From: Saccoglossus kowalevskii
Taxonomy: Eukaryota > Hemichordata > Enteropneusta > Harrimaniidae
Direction of reading: 5' to 3'
Length of the DNA stretch: 33,535 nucleotides
Assembly: GCF_000003605.2 (NCBI RefSeq)
Contig: NW_003122908.1
Coordinates: 409,685 to 443,219, forward strand
Every line of letters begins with the position of its first letter. The first letter of the stretch is position 1. Below, in pieces: positions 12,809 through 23,627 of the stretch. The notes under the pieces were generated by a model. It was not told where the DNA came from and did not search any database. It saw only the letters and a list, made by a program, of their open reading frames with translations. Position numbers and translations under genes: made by a program.

Positions 12809-13334
12809 TTAAGGTAGAAGCCTAGTTATAATTTTTGACAAAATTGGTCATAAATCGCATGACAATGTTCATTAGTTTATTATGTACAATCATGAAGCTA
12901 ATGTCACATGGTACAATGAGATAGCTTTTATTTCGTGTGTTACAGCATGCCGAGTTAAGCTTTATGAGAAAGATGTCCTAATATTTCTTGAAAATTTCTA
13001 TTCCATAGAACACAATGTGAAGAAAAATTGTTGACACTTTTTAAAACCCTTATTTTTTTAGGTGATCCAGAAAAAAAAAGTACTCCATCATTAACAACTT
13101 GAATATATCATTTTTCAGTCTATGTCACCAGACCATAGGGACCTGTGGTAAAAGTGTTATAATAGTTTCAAAATGGCGACTTTCCACTAAAATACATCCA
13201 TCAATTTTTCGGAAAAAAGACTGGTTATCCCAAACTTTTTTTAGGTCAATATTTTTATATTACCTTGGAGTACAATTTATTGTAAAACGAATAAAATCTG
13301 GATATTTTAATTTATGAGTAGACTTCTACCTTGA
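12809..13334. mobile_element. Candidate TTAA-type MITE
   Basis: TTAAGGTAGAAG at 12809-12820 is mirrored by CTTCTACCTTGA at 13323-13334. Weaker arm similarity continues inwards (CCTAGTTATAATT against the complement of the right arm) for about 30 bases. The ends fit an element inserted at TTAA, one copy now TTGA, as for piggyBac or Kolobok derivatives. The interior of about 500 bases has no transposase. The degenerate arms indicate an old insertion. Confidence 0.45.
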
Positions 13335-14305
13335 AGAACCTCAAAATATAAGTTGTTAGCGGTGGTATCATCATCGTTTTTGTTCAACATTTTTTTCACC
13401 GCAAGTTGTTTCGAATGTGTCAAATAAACGAAGCATGATTTTCTATTTTGTTGTGACTACTAATTTTCATAAATTTTTTGGTCAACATTCTATTATTTAG
13501 TATGTATATTATTTTATTGATGGACGATTTTAGATCATTTCATTTCACATTCACCGTGACGTCATAGACGTTTTGGGCGAATGTAACACAAATTCTCATC
13601 ATGGGCTAGGTATGATTCTAATTTACTACTAGTATGTCAGAGAATCGCTTCGTCAATAGAGGGCGTTTGTCACAGAATCGCTTCAGGGCACGACTTACAT
13701 ATACGATTATGCTCGTGCATTTTTTCAGCTTTATTTTATTTTATTTCAGTCAGTCAGCCCAAAACGTCATCAGTGATCTAATAATATTGAAAAGTCTGTA
13801 TATTACACTTTTTAATATATGTGTACCATGATTAGCTGTTGTAGATTCCGAAGACTAGAAAATGGGGTACTCAAGCTAGTTTTTAAATTATGGTTTGAAT
13901 CTAATTTTGTATGTATTTTTTAAAATCGAAAAGTCACTGCTGTAGTCTCAATTTCTGTTTGCACTTAGTCATTTATTTTATGGAATATATATATACATAT
14001 TGTATACAGCAATTTTTTTGCGTTTGTTAGTCGATATGACGAACAGTCACTGTGATCAGAAGGCGCTATCGTTTTCGCTGACACCGACCTGCAGTGCATA
14101 CTTCCAATAAACCAAACCATACCGGTAAACCGAGATGTATGAATATCCACCAACTTAAACAATGTATCCAATAGAGTTATAAACGTGATCATCTGTCAGC
14201 ATAGAAAATATATTTACTTTCAATGATGTCTCCTTATTCATTTTTGAAATATACAAGGAAAAAAAAGTATATAGGAAATTTGACTATGGTGAAAAGTGTA
14301 TCATC
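13335..14305. other. Intergenic stretch, minor repeats only
   Basis: No gene is seen. GACGTTTTGGGC at 13568-13579 recurs inverted as GCCCAAAACGTC at 13757-13768. Between them AGAATCGCTTC appears twice about 35 bases apart (near 13640 and 13675). These may be remains of one inverted-repeat element, but boundaries are not clear. Confidence 0.4.
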
Positions 14306-14395
14306 GGACCGCGACAGTCCGGTCTGTGCATGTGCAACACGCCGCAACAGCGTACCTAACCGGGCACCGCGGAACAACAACTATACGCGCTAGTC
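14306..14395. other. CpG-rich block
   Basis: About ten CpGs fall within 90 bases of otherwise AT-rich DNA, including CGGAC and GTCCG pairing across a 7-base loop (14307-14324) and a TGTGCATGTGCA resembling a degenerate NRF1 site. It could be an intergenic regulatory element. No ORF or splice structure supports an exon. Confidence 0.3.
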
Positions 14396-15994
14396 ATCGT
14401 TAATATTCACAGTACTATGAAAAACCGCAATATATTTTATAAAATTATTTAATATTTTAACGAAAAAAGTGAGTGACTTTTGAAAAATTGTCAAACAAAT
14501 AAATTGTTTGTAACATCAAACAAAATATCACAATTTATTTAAAAAAAATAATAATTATAGTATATAAACAGTATCTCAAAAAACACCACAATCTTTAAAA
14601 CAGCAACTTGAATGGAAAGTGCGTAGAGCGTTGGGATGTAACATTCTATCCTTTTAGAATTTGTCGTTATGTAATTCATCATATAGTGCCCTCAGACGGT
14701 ACAGTTGGGGGGCACTAAAACAAGACTTGCTGAAAGCTGGTCTAGTATGATGAAAAAAAAATATCACACCTACTGAAAGACACATTTAATATGTTGTAGA
14801 TCTTTGGTAAATATTTGCAGACATGATATACGCTGGGCGCTGATGATCACTCAACTCTTCGAATATCGCACTGACAATATCTGCTATGTGTCAGTTCATT
14901 TCATTTCCAGCTGGTAAACCTTGTCTACCACGCGAACTACAACGTATGTTTATTATCATGTTTATCAACTGCGATGGTGCTTTCTTGAAATAAAAATACT
15001 AGTATAAGACATGCATAAGGAAAAGTGTCAACGTCGCCATGTTGTTTGTTTTGTCTGACCTGGGGGGGGGGGGTACTCAGGCTAGGGCAAAAATTAAGGA
15101 TTTTGAAAAAGTAGAATCTTTACCGTGGAGTCTACATACAGTATAATGCCATGAGCAGCCAACCCGGGACATCTTAACTAGCTCCAACGTCTACATTCTG
15201 GATGGTTATTTGTTCGTCATTTGAAAACTGTCACTCCCTTGACCCTTTTCTAGTTCTTCTCACTTAGTTTTATATGATCATGCATGGTCCAGATAACGCT
15301 GCTAAGAGGGGGGCGATGGGGTAGCTGGTGCACTAGGTTACAGGAAATAAAAAAGGCATTTTACTTCTTTACATAAAATAAAATCAGAGTTCCACGTACA
15401 GTAAAAAATAGGTTTTTTACGCTTTACAGATAAAGCAAATTTCTAATTACATTTTACATTTTTATAATATATATGATAATTTGTGTTTAAGAATCAAAAT
15501 TGACATTTAAAATCCACATTTAATGTGGAAAATGCTTTATACGCTTAAAATACGAGAAATAAGATCTTTGTACAAATTATGGATGAATAAAATAGCTGAT
15601 TACATTTTACACCTTGTCCATATCTACGAATTTACGTTTTTTATTTCTTTAAATTACATAATTACGAGAATAAAATCAATTGATTACAGCTTACGAAAAT
15701 ACCCCTTGCCGACCCTCTATGGGCCCTCTGCTTGTACTTATATTCCCGGCGTATTCATCGTCAAATCCTAACTAACTTAAGCTAGCGGTTAGAAATCCAG
15801 GGGGTGCTTTTCTTTGCCAAACTTAATGTGCATGTTTTTTCAATTATATATTTTTCCGAGATTTCGATTTTTAAAACTTCCTCTGTGTGTTCAAAGACTA
15901 CCATCTGAAATCATAATGATCAACGCCCTAAATACTAAACTGCCGCGGCATCGACATTGTTATAAGATGAATACGAGATAAAAAAAAAAAAAAA
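14396..15994. other. Intergenic stretch, no gene seen
   Basis: AT-rich DNA with a 12-G run at 15062-15073 and no recognisable exon or RNA gene. The part just before the LINE tail (about 15780-15990) might include more of that element, but its reading frame is not recognisable. Confidence 0.45.
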
Positions 15995-16598
15995 AACATC
16001 AGTCAGTTCTCAAAAATATCGAAAGTAAACTATCAAAAAAATATAAACAGACCTGGAAAAATAAAATAGTTAATCGTAGTAAGAATCAAAATGAGGGAAA
16101 TAAATTACGAACATACAGTTTATTCAAAACAATGAAGGACTTCAGCATGGTGAGGATATTAACTAAATTCAGAATAAGTGACCATGATCTAGAAATTGAA
16201 TTAGGACGAAGAAGGAAGCCAAAAGGGGGAGGAAAGATAGAATATGTACAAAATGTAATGTTAAAAAAGTGGAAAATGAAATCCATGTTATTTTAGACTG
16301 TGAGCGCTATAAGAAAGAACGAAAATTGTTGTTTATAGAATGTAACATAATAAATAAACAGGATAGAATAAACAATTTTTATAAACATATGCAACAACAG
16401 TTTTCTTCTAGTTAAACAAACAATATACAAAAAGTAACGTTTAAAAACATTTGATTTTTCACCAGTATACTATTTTTTTTTTGTAATCTTTTCTTTATAG
16501 TATTATTTTTGTAATTTTTTCCTCTTTATTGTAGTATTTTTCTTATCATACATTACCTTCAGATGGTAATTGTTGAGTAATAAAGTTATTATTATAAT
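15995..16598 (+). mobile_element. 5'-truncated LINE, 3' end of ORF2 plus tail
   Basis: This is the C-terminal end of a non-LTR retrotransposon polyprotein. Frame 1 (16000 to about 16229) reads YKQTWKNK, then TYSLFKTMKDF and LTKFRISDHDLEIELGRRR, which is characteristic of the region after the reverse transcriptase in many metazoan LINEs. A one-base loss in the G run near 16225-16229 moves the rest to another frame: RICTKCN, then ENEIHVILDC, forming a C-x2-C...H-x4-C zinc-knuckle-like motif, ending at a stop at 16413-16415. A T-rich 3' UTR follows and ends GAGTAATAAAGTTATTATTATAATG, the short tail usual for such elements. The rest of ORF2 and all of ORF1 are missing, so the copy is dead on arrival or decayed. 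Clade assignment (CR1/L2 type or other) is not possible by eye. Confidence 0.75.
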
Positions 16599-16699
16599 GT
16601 TTACTATTACAGAGTATTGATATACTGTTGATTCCACAATTCAGCAGAAAGAGACAGTTGCAGAAAAGAATTTGCGTAAAGGATTTTGGGAAGAGGTGA

Positions 16700-16833
16700 T
16701 TCAGGTAGTCTCGCGATAGCTAAAGAAGGCGAGATGATAACAAAAATGGCGGCGCGCACGAAATGAAAAACAGAAAACAGTATCGTCTATGGCAAATGCC
16801 GTGTTTGAGTTTATAGAGACACGCAGTTGGATT
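16700..16833 (+). promoter_or_regulatory. Probable RSRC1 core promoter and non-coding exon 1
   Basis: TCTCGCGA at 16709-16716 is most of the housekeeping-promoter palindrome TCTCGCGAGA. AAAATGGCGGC at 16743-16753 is an exact YY1 promoter motif in the plus orientation, which typically sits just downstream of a transcription start. A good donor, ATT|GTGAGT, follows at 16834. The RSRC1 coding exon has an acceptor before its ATG, so an upstream non-coding exon is needed, and this is the best candidate. The YY1 site also creates a 6-codon upstream ORF (ATG at 16746 to TGA). Start site and splicing are inferred. Confidence 0.55.
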
Positions 16834-18409
16834 GTGAGTACGTTAACATGTTTCATATAAAATAGTTTTTCAATGGCGCATTGCAAATTACTGTCTTAAT
16901 TTGTCTATGAGCCGATTTAGTGATTATTGTAGCCTTTGGCTTGTCTGTTCGACGCAGAAGTCTTCACATTCTACAGAGACACATGGGCATTGAAGTCCAT
17001 GGCGGTGTTTTGTCAGGAAGCCTGACCCCGACGCACATTCATATAAGCAAGGTCATGTTGAGTAGTACCCATGGATTTATCCATGGAGCTATAATGATAT
17101 ATCCAACAATATAGTTCATCTCATGTATTTATTTTCGTTGTCTGGGGGACGATCGTGAAGTTAGTTAACTCACGTTCCCTCTATAACTTCCGGTCGGCAT
17201 AAATATCCGAATTTGGATACAAAAAATATCTTGATCAAGTTAAAATGTTAGCAACGGGTAGCAAAAAATTGCATTGTCGAACAAACCTCGGAAGACTGGT
17301 TTTCCACGTATCATCTATGTGTTGTCTTGTTCAATTGAAAGTGCTACTGAAATGATGATGTTCTGGACGTACTATAAATGGACACCATGCAGTATTGGTT
17401 GCACATGTTATTATACTGGGATATACCAGAACTAGACACAACGAAGTATACATTTTATTTAATCAGTTATCATGGTGATATTTTCAAGACTTCATTTTGA
17501 TCATTTACTAAAAAGGATAGCAAGATTCACAATCTTTATTCTCTGTATAGATTTTATATTACAGTGCAAGGGGTTTCATTTAGAACATGGGCCATCATGA
17601 TTGACAAGGGGACCTCGGACCTTTTCGATTTGGTAATGAACTGCAACATTGTAATACTATTGAGTGAATTTTGAAAGGAATGTATTTGAACAGCGCTGCT
17701 ATAATACTACACCATGCCACTGCCAGGTCACTAGACTGGCTCAACCGTGTATTGTTTTATGATAATATATTTTACTAATATGAAAGCATTTGTACAATCT
17801 TTGGTACTGACGTAAAATTCCTACAAATTTGTCTGCAACTGGCCAACATTGGTTTTTATATTATAATTCTAGAAAGTTTGTTTATTCCAATTTATTGTGC
17901 AATGAATGTAATCCTTGTGTTGCAGTAACCGGACATAGTCAGTTATTGCGCCCCCGCTGACAGATTCACATCGACACAAACAAAGCCTGACACATTGCTG
18001 TAATTTTCTCTTATCTCAACAAGATCTTGTAGCACCAATCAAATTGCAGAAGCTGTTGATTCTTCACATAATAGCCACTCATGACCCGTTCCTCTTGTTG
18101 ACATATTCAGTGTGTCAACGTGCTTGACCATTCAGCCTATCATTTGCTGATCGCTTGAGAAAACTCTGAAATGCTGATGACAACACAATAGTTGAGCAGT
18201 CCCTTGTCTCATGTCTGGAATTACACTTTTTTCGGCTTCGCTTATTGGCAGTCCTGTTTTAATGTAAGATCATCCTGGATATCATTAAAATTAAATATTC
18301 AGAGCAGAAATGCTGTATCCAGTCCTTGTGTCTCAGATAAGTTATTTTACAAAATGGGTTTGGAAAGTCCCAACCATTTCACAATCGATAGTCCAATAAA
18401 GGATTCTAT

Positions 18410-18880
18410 TTGGGTCAAAGTATGTCATCTTTGGTCAAAAAAATAGGGTGCAAATAATGTTTTTGTCTGTTCTTGGCAATGCTTTTGCCAATTTCATTAA
18501 AACTTCTCATATTGGTAATGTACAATACATTACATATGTGGATAGACACAGTTGTACAATCAAAGTGAATTAAGGGGTCTTTTTTGGTCAAAATATGTAA
18601 TTATTAGTAAAAAAAATAAGGTGAAAATGATGTTTTGGCTTATTCTCTGCTATACACTTATTCAAATTTCACATATAGGCAATACGACACTTCACTTTTT
18701 CACCACCAGACTTTCTCGCCCAAATTTTTCGGTACATTTCTACATTTCTCTTAAATAATCTTCAATATGTCTGGAAATGAACCATGATTTTGGAGCCAAT
18801 TTGAGTCAATTTTCAGTTTTTACTCAAAAGATTTAGCTATTTTTGTCGCAATCTTTTGAAGGAAAGTGCAGACTATAAGG
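18410..18880. repeat. Degenerate interspersed repeat with internal duplication
   Basis: GGTCAAAGTATGTCATCTTT at about 18413 and GGTCAAAATATGTAATTATT at about 18586 begin two diverged tandem copies about 170 bases apart; both continue with an A-run and then GGTG-AAAT-ATGTTTT. The following segment (about 18705-18840: CCAGACTTTCTCGCC, then CAGTTTTTACTCAAAA) resembles 21580-21720. Family unknown and boundaries approximate. Confidence 0.4.
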
Positions 18881-19050
18881 GAGACTATTTTGTGAATTTG
18901 CGATGAAAACAGGGAACAGAAATCCAAAAGCAAAATTGATGAGTATCTGTATGCTTTAGTGGTAAATCACTGTAGTGAATTTGGTTAAAATAAGTCAAGG
19001 CATTATGAAATGGCACAAACTTATATCCTTTTTGACCAAAAAATAAACTT

Positions 19051-19096
19051 GTTATTCTTAAAATGTGTCCAGTGTTATTCTTAAAATTTGACCAGT
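19051..19096. repeat. Tandem duplication, 2 x 23 bp
   Basis: GTTATTCTTAAAATGTGTCC and GTTATTCTTAAAATTTGACC, each followed by AGT, lie head to tail with two mismatches. Confidence 0.85.
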
Positions 19097-21566
19097 TCAA
19101 AGTTTCAACATAATTTTGTATTCTAAAAACTTTTTCCTAACTACTGTATTTATTTATTTAGTTTTCTATTTATACATAAACAAAATAAAACATTATTTTC
19201 ATTTCACATCACTGTGGGTCAGTGAGACATGCCAATTTAATTACATTGTTAGGGAACAACAAATTGTATTGTACGGTACTGTTTATATAAATAGATATGG
19301 TGAATATTGCTCAACACATGTATTCCTCATGGCCACATTTTGTTATTATGATCACATCCAAGGGACAAGAGGAAAACACATAGAATGCATTCGTTTTGGG
19401 GTCTCGTGCGTTTTAGGACATGTCAACGAAGCTAGTCACACCTAACATATGTAATACTGATAAGTAAGAAAAAACAAACTTTGAAATCCAGCAGCAAGGT
19501 GATATTCACTGGGGTTTGAAGTACTGCACCAGCATGTTGGCAAAACTTTGTGAATTAACAGACAGCCTGGGTTGGCTTGCTAAACTTTCTAGTTCTGACT
19601 GGTAGTGACGCCCACTTCAGACAAATCGATATTGTTGCAGGACACAGACAGAATTTAATTAAATAATCTGATAAATCATTTATACAATGTTTGCTGATAT
19701 GTTTTTATGTGGTAAAATGTAAATTGCGGGTGCATGTACTTGTTGCATTCAAGAAATAATTCAAACATGCATCCACAACCATTAACTACAGTTTATGCAT
19801 TTCATCATGCATTGATCTATATCTTACCATCTTTGATATGGTGAAACCCTGAAAAGATGCCATCTAAGAAACTGACACTCTCAAGTATCATATGGAACAT
19901 TCACAATTCAATGATGTTAGCTAACTTTCTGCCCTGATACTGCTGAGACTACCAGTAAAAGCACATTAGTGCTGCAATGGTATATACACAGATGATTGCA
20001 CCCTGAAAATACTAAATCTAAAAAAAAATCTTACGTTTCAAGCTAGGTTTTACTACCGTTATAAAATGAAGCTGTACCTGACCATATTCATTGAGGTACT
20101 CCTATAGTACATCTAACTTGTTTGTGAACGTTAGATTGCTGCTTTAAACAACAAATGAATGTTGACACAATCATGCAACTGATTTCTTCAGTGCAATTGA
20201 TGAAACCATTCCTTCTTGTCTTACAAACACAAAGTTGTGCACATAGGATGTAAAATTTACTGTGGCAGTACCTGCATGTAGCCTATATGTCAAACATGCT
20301 AGAACCAATCATATGATACATATTTATTCGTTTCGCGAGTAAAAAAAGCCAAAACTAGATCATGGTCACGCAGGGACAAATTAGGTTCAGTCTTGGTACT
20401 TATTTTCAACATTCAACAATTCCACCAGTACACAACTCTAGATCCAGTATGTATCTTCATATTTTAAGTAGATCTAGGTTCTAGAAACTTTACAATTGTT
20501 GACTCATTTGGTATCGCTCATCAGCATTCAATAAAGCAATAATTAAAAAATGATACATAGCATAACATTTCTCAGGAAATACATTAATCCATTGATGGTA
20601 CATCATCTAAAACAATACCTTCATTGTCTGATGTACAAGAACTGAAAGTCTGATAATCCATGACATATTGCCTAAATCCTTTCATGTGATTAAACTTTAA
20701 AGAAATAATAATAAGGGATTGAATGGTTAAGAAAAAAATTTAAATTATGGGTTTTTTTTTGAGCTTTTGAGTGGTTGAATTATTATGTGGGCTTTATTCA
20801 ATATTAGCATGATGTCAGTGGAGATGATTTTGAATGATATACTTAAGAATGTTTGATTTCTTGTCAATAAAAAAAAGAACATCGAGGTGAATTGATACTA
20901 AAAATAGTGTTATAATTGGTCAATTACTGGTATAAACCACTTTAATTTCCGAGTTGGTGGATAGATTTAAAAAAAAAAATAGCTGGTTTTGTGTATTACT
21001 AATAAATTTATGTACATCTAGATGTACAATAGCTGTAAATAAGTGAAACACACCCAGTACAGTTTTTTATCGATGACACACTCACTTAGGGTGTGGTCAC
21101 TTCAACTTAGGCACCCCACCTATCTGTGTGAGTCTTGAATGCCAGAACTGCTTCTTTGTTAGCTTAAATTACTAGTATACTTTTTTCAGTTGAAGCTGTA
21201 AGAGTTTGACTTCCAAGTAAAGCATGTTACATATGGCTGTCACTAAATACATGTTTGTTTATGCTTGGCATCAGAGGGTGTTTTTACTTGTTACTCAGTA
21301 ACTAGCCATGTGAGCCATTATACTTGCATCATTTGGGGGTGAGTGCATGGTGTTGATATCAGATTTAGACTGAGTTTTGAATCTATTTAGATTCATGCTA
21401 CAGTGACCATGTCAATAACGATCATTAGAAATTATCCCTGAGGCATCTATTAACTCTTTGGCCTGGGTGCCGGTAGAGATTGGGCTACAATGTGTATGTC
21501 ATTTTAGCCACCAATGGCTAGGAAGATTTAAAATCTTGAATATTTCTGAGAAAATAGTTATCATTT

Positions 21567-21790
21567 AACTCTTCATGTGCCAGATTTTTTCTCGCCAAAA
21601 ATTCAGTGCAGTATTTTCACATTTTGTAAAATTTACACTAAATTTCATCATCTTTTTGGACCATTCAGACATTTTCAGGTATTGCTTTTAGTTTTTATTC
21701 AAAATGGTTTGTAAATTGTTATCAGTATTTTATGTGGGGACGAGATAGGATCGTTTTGTAGAAGTTGACAACGGTGCTTAAGGGGTCTAA
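21567..21790. repeat. Copy of the 18.7-kb interspersed repeat
   Basis: CCAGATTTTTTCTCGCC (about 21580), then AGTTTTTATTCAAAATGG and an AAGGGGTCTAAC end, parallel the segment around 18705-18880. It begins TTAACTCTTCATGTGCC. A related TTAACTCTTTGGCCTGG lies at 21449, so the unit may itself be tandem. No coding capacity. Confidence 0.35.
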
Positions 21791-23627
21791 CACATGTCTT
21801 TACCCATAGAAAAGTAAATTAAACATCATTAAACATCAATTAAATAACATGTGATGCAGTGGCATTCTTCATTTTGATTTTTCATATAATAAAAATTCTC
21901 TCTTTTTGCAGAGTGGCTAAATAAGTAATAGTAATTAGCTAAAGAAAGAAAGAAGTCAATATGGCTGAAACTATTTTATCCTCTGTGGAAGCCACAGAAG
22001 CAGCCATCAAATGTGTTTGTTTAGATTTATTGGTGACTGTGTTTTGGTCATTAGTTTTAATCTGTCATCACATTCTCTGTGATCTGAGAAGTTCAAGGGT
22101 GTTTATTTTTTAAATGCAAGGAGAAGTTTACTTCTTTCAAAATGAACATTAACTTGTTATCAAATGTACCATCTGTGTCGTAAACATATCTTGAATTTTC
22201 TATGGTTTACCCTTCTGAGACAAAATTCAATTCCTACAAAATTCTGGTCAGAGCTTGTCAAAAGTGAAATTAATTGCTCAAAATTTAAATGGCTTTAGTA
22301 CAAGGTCTTTAATTGTGCAAAGATTTGATTCCCTTTTGTAGTGCAAGGATATTGATGATCTTTGGCTGTGTGAAGTTCATGTCCAGATTTCATCATTGTA
22401 AAAATGTTACTTAAAATTGAACACTGTATTTCTGCCATGGATCAGATCACTTTTGGTGGAATCGATATCAGTAAATTGGAAAGTATGATTTATTTACCGT
22501 GAGGAAAACTGAACTTTGAAATAAATTTAATTTTGCTGTAGCTATTCACTTTTTTCTTCCATTGAAAATAGCAAAAATGAACATCAAATAATTTGCAATG
22601 ACAATACTTTAACCATAATTTCTCAATTACCTCTGTAACAACACACTTGTTTTATGGTAAAAAAGTCATATTTTAATAGCCAGCTTATTAATTAATTAAT
22701 GCAATTTATTGGTTTATGTGGACTTTTGATAGAATAAATAAGAGATTTCATTTCATTGCCATGATGTAAAACTAAAATCTGTGCAATTCACACTGGAGCT
22801 AATAATACAGTAATGTCTGGGTTTCTGTGTTTGTTTGTACTAGTGTATCATTATGAGACTCCCACAGAAGTGACGGATATAATACAAAGCGCCCTCTATG
22901 TTGGTGCAACACCTGTCCATCAGTTATTCCACAGATAATAGTTGGCTGAGAAAGAATGGTACTTTGATTGTTGATTTTCCATTTTTAAATTATTTTAATG
23001 TCCATGATGTGAATGATGTATGATTTGGAAAAAAAAAAGTCTTGGGTATGTTTTGTCAGAGGTAGGGACTGAGCTCAGTGAGTAAGCTAGATAGTCCACC
23101 ACTGTTGTGTATTGTGTCACTTTCCTGTGCAGAAATGAAACATGGCTATTTAAAAATATATATCCTGGTACATGTACATAATGTACAGTGTGGTGTTTAT
23201 CATGGCCTAAAATGCCGCAGGTCAGATTCATAACAGATATGCCCAATAAAGTTATAACAAATATAATAAATTTATGCCACGATATAATGAAAGGAAGAAT
23301 TATTTCTAAACCCCAAGTTTTTTTGTGGTATTCCCATGGTGCATCATGTTTAATTGCCCCAAAAGCATGTTGATATGGAGAGAATTATGTGTTTCAAGTC
23401 AAGTGAAATGCACCATGGGAGTACTACCAAGTATGCAGGGCTTCAGTTTACAGTTACATGTATATAAATGTAGAAGTGTTAATTTTAGGTCAAGATATTA
23501 CTATAATTCTCATGATCAGATTTTAAGAGTACAGTAACAACCAAGTTTGTTGTATGTGAACAATACAGCAGCATGTATTCAAAACTAAACACCTGAATGT
23601 TTTTTTTCTTTTTCACGTATAATGCAG

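Larger units (their letters stand above)
16834..23627 (+). other. Probable RSRC1 intron 1 (5' UTR intron)
   Basis: If the donor at 16834 and the acceptor at 23626-23627 are joined, this 6.8-kb segment is an intron in the 5' UTR. It contains no recognisable exon. Contents are a CCATGGAT-TT-ATCCATGG palindrome (17069-17086), related degenerate repeats at about 18410-18880 and 21567-21790, a 23-bp tandem pair (19051-19096) and a TGTACATCTAGATGTACA palindrome (21011-21028). The remainder is AT-rich and unremarkable. Confidence 0.45.

Noticed and set aside
21449-21590. TTAACTCTTTGGCCTGG and TTAACTCTTCATGTGCC as piggyBac-like ends
   Set aside because: Both copies are in the same orientation and no inverted partner with TTAA was found nearby.
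23050-23130. tRNA-like A-box (GAGCTCAGTGAGTAAGCT) suggesting a SINE
   Set aside because: No matching B-box (GGTTCRANNCC) at the right distance and no tail, so neither a tRNA gene nor a SINE can be supported.
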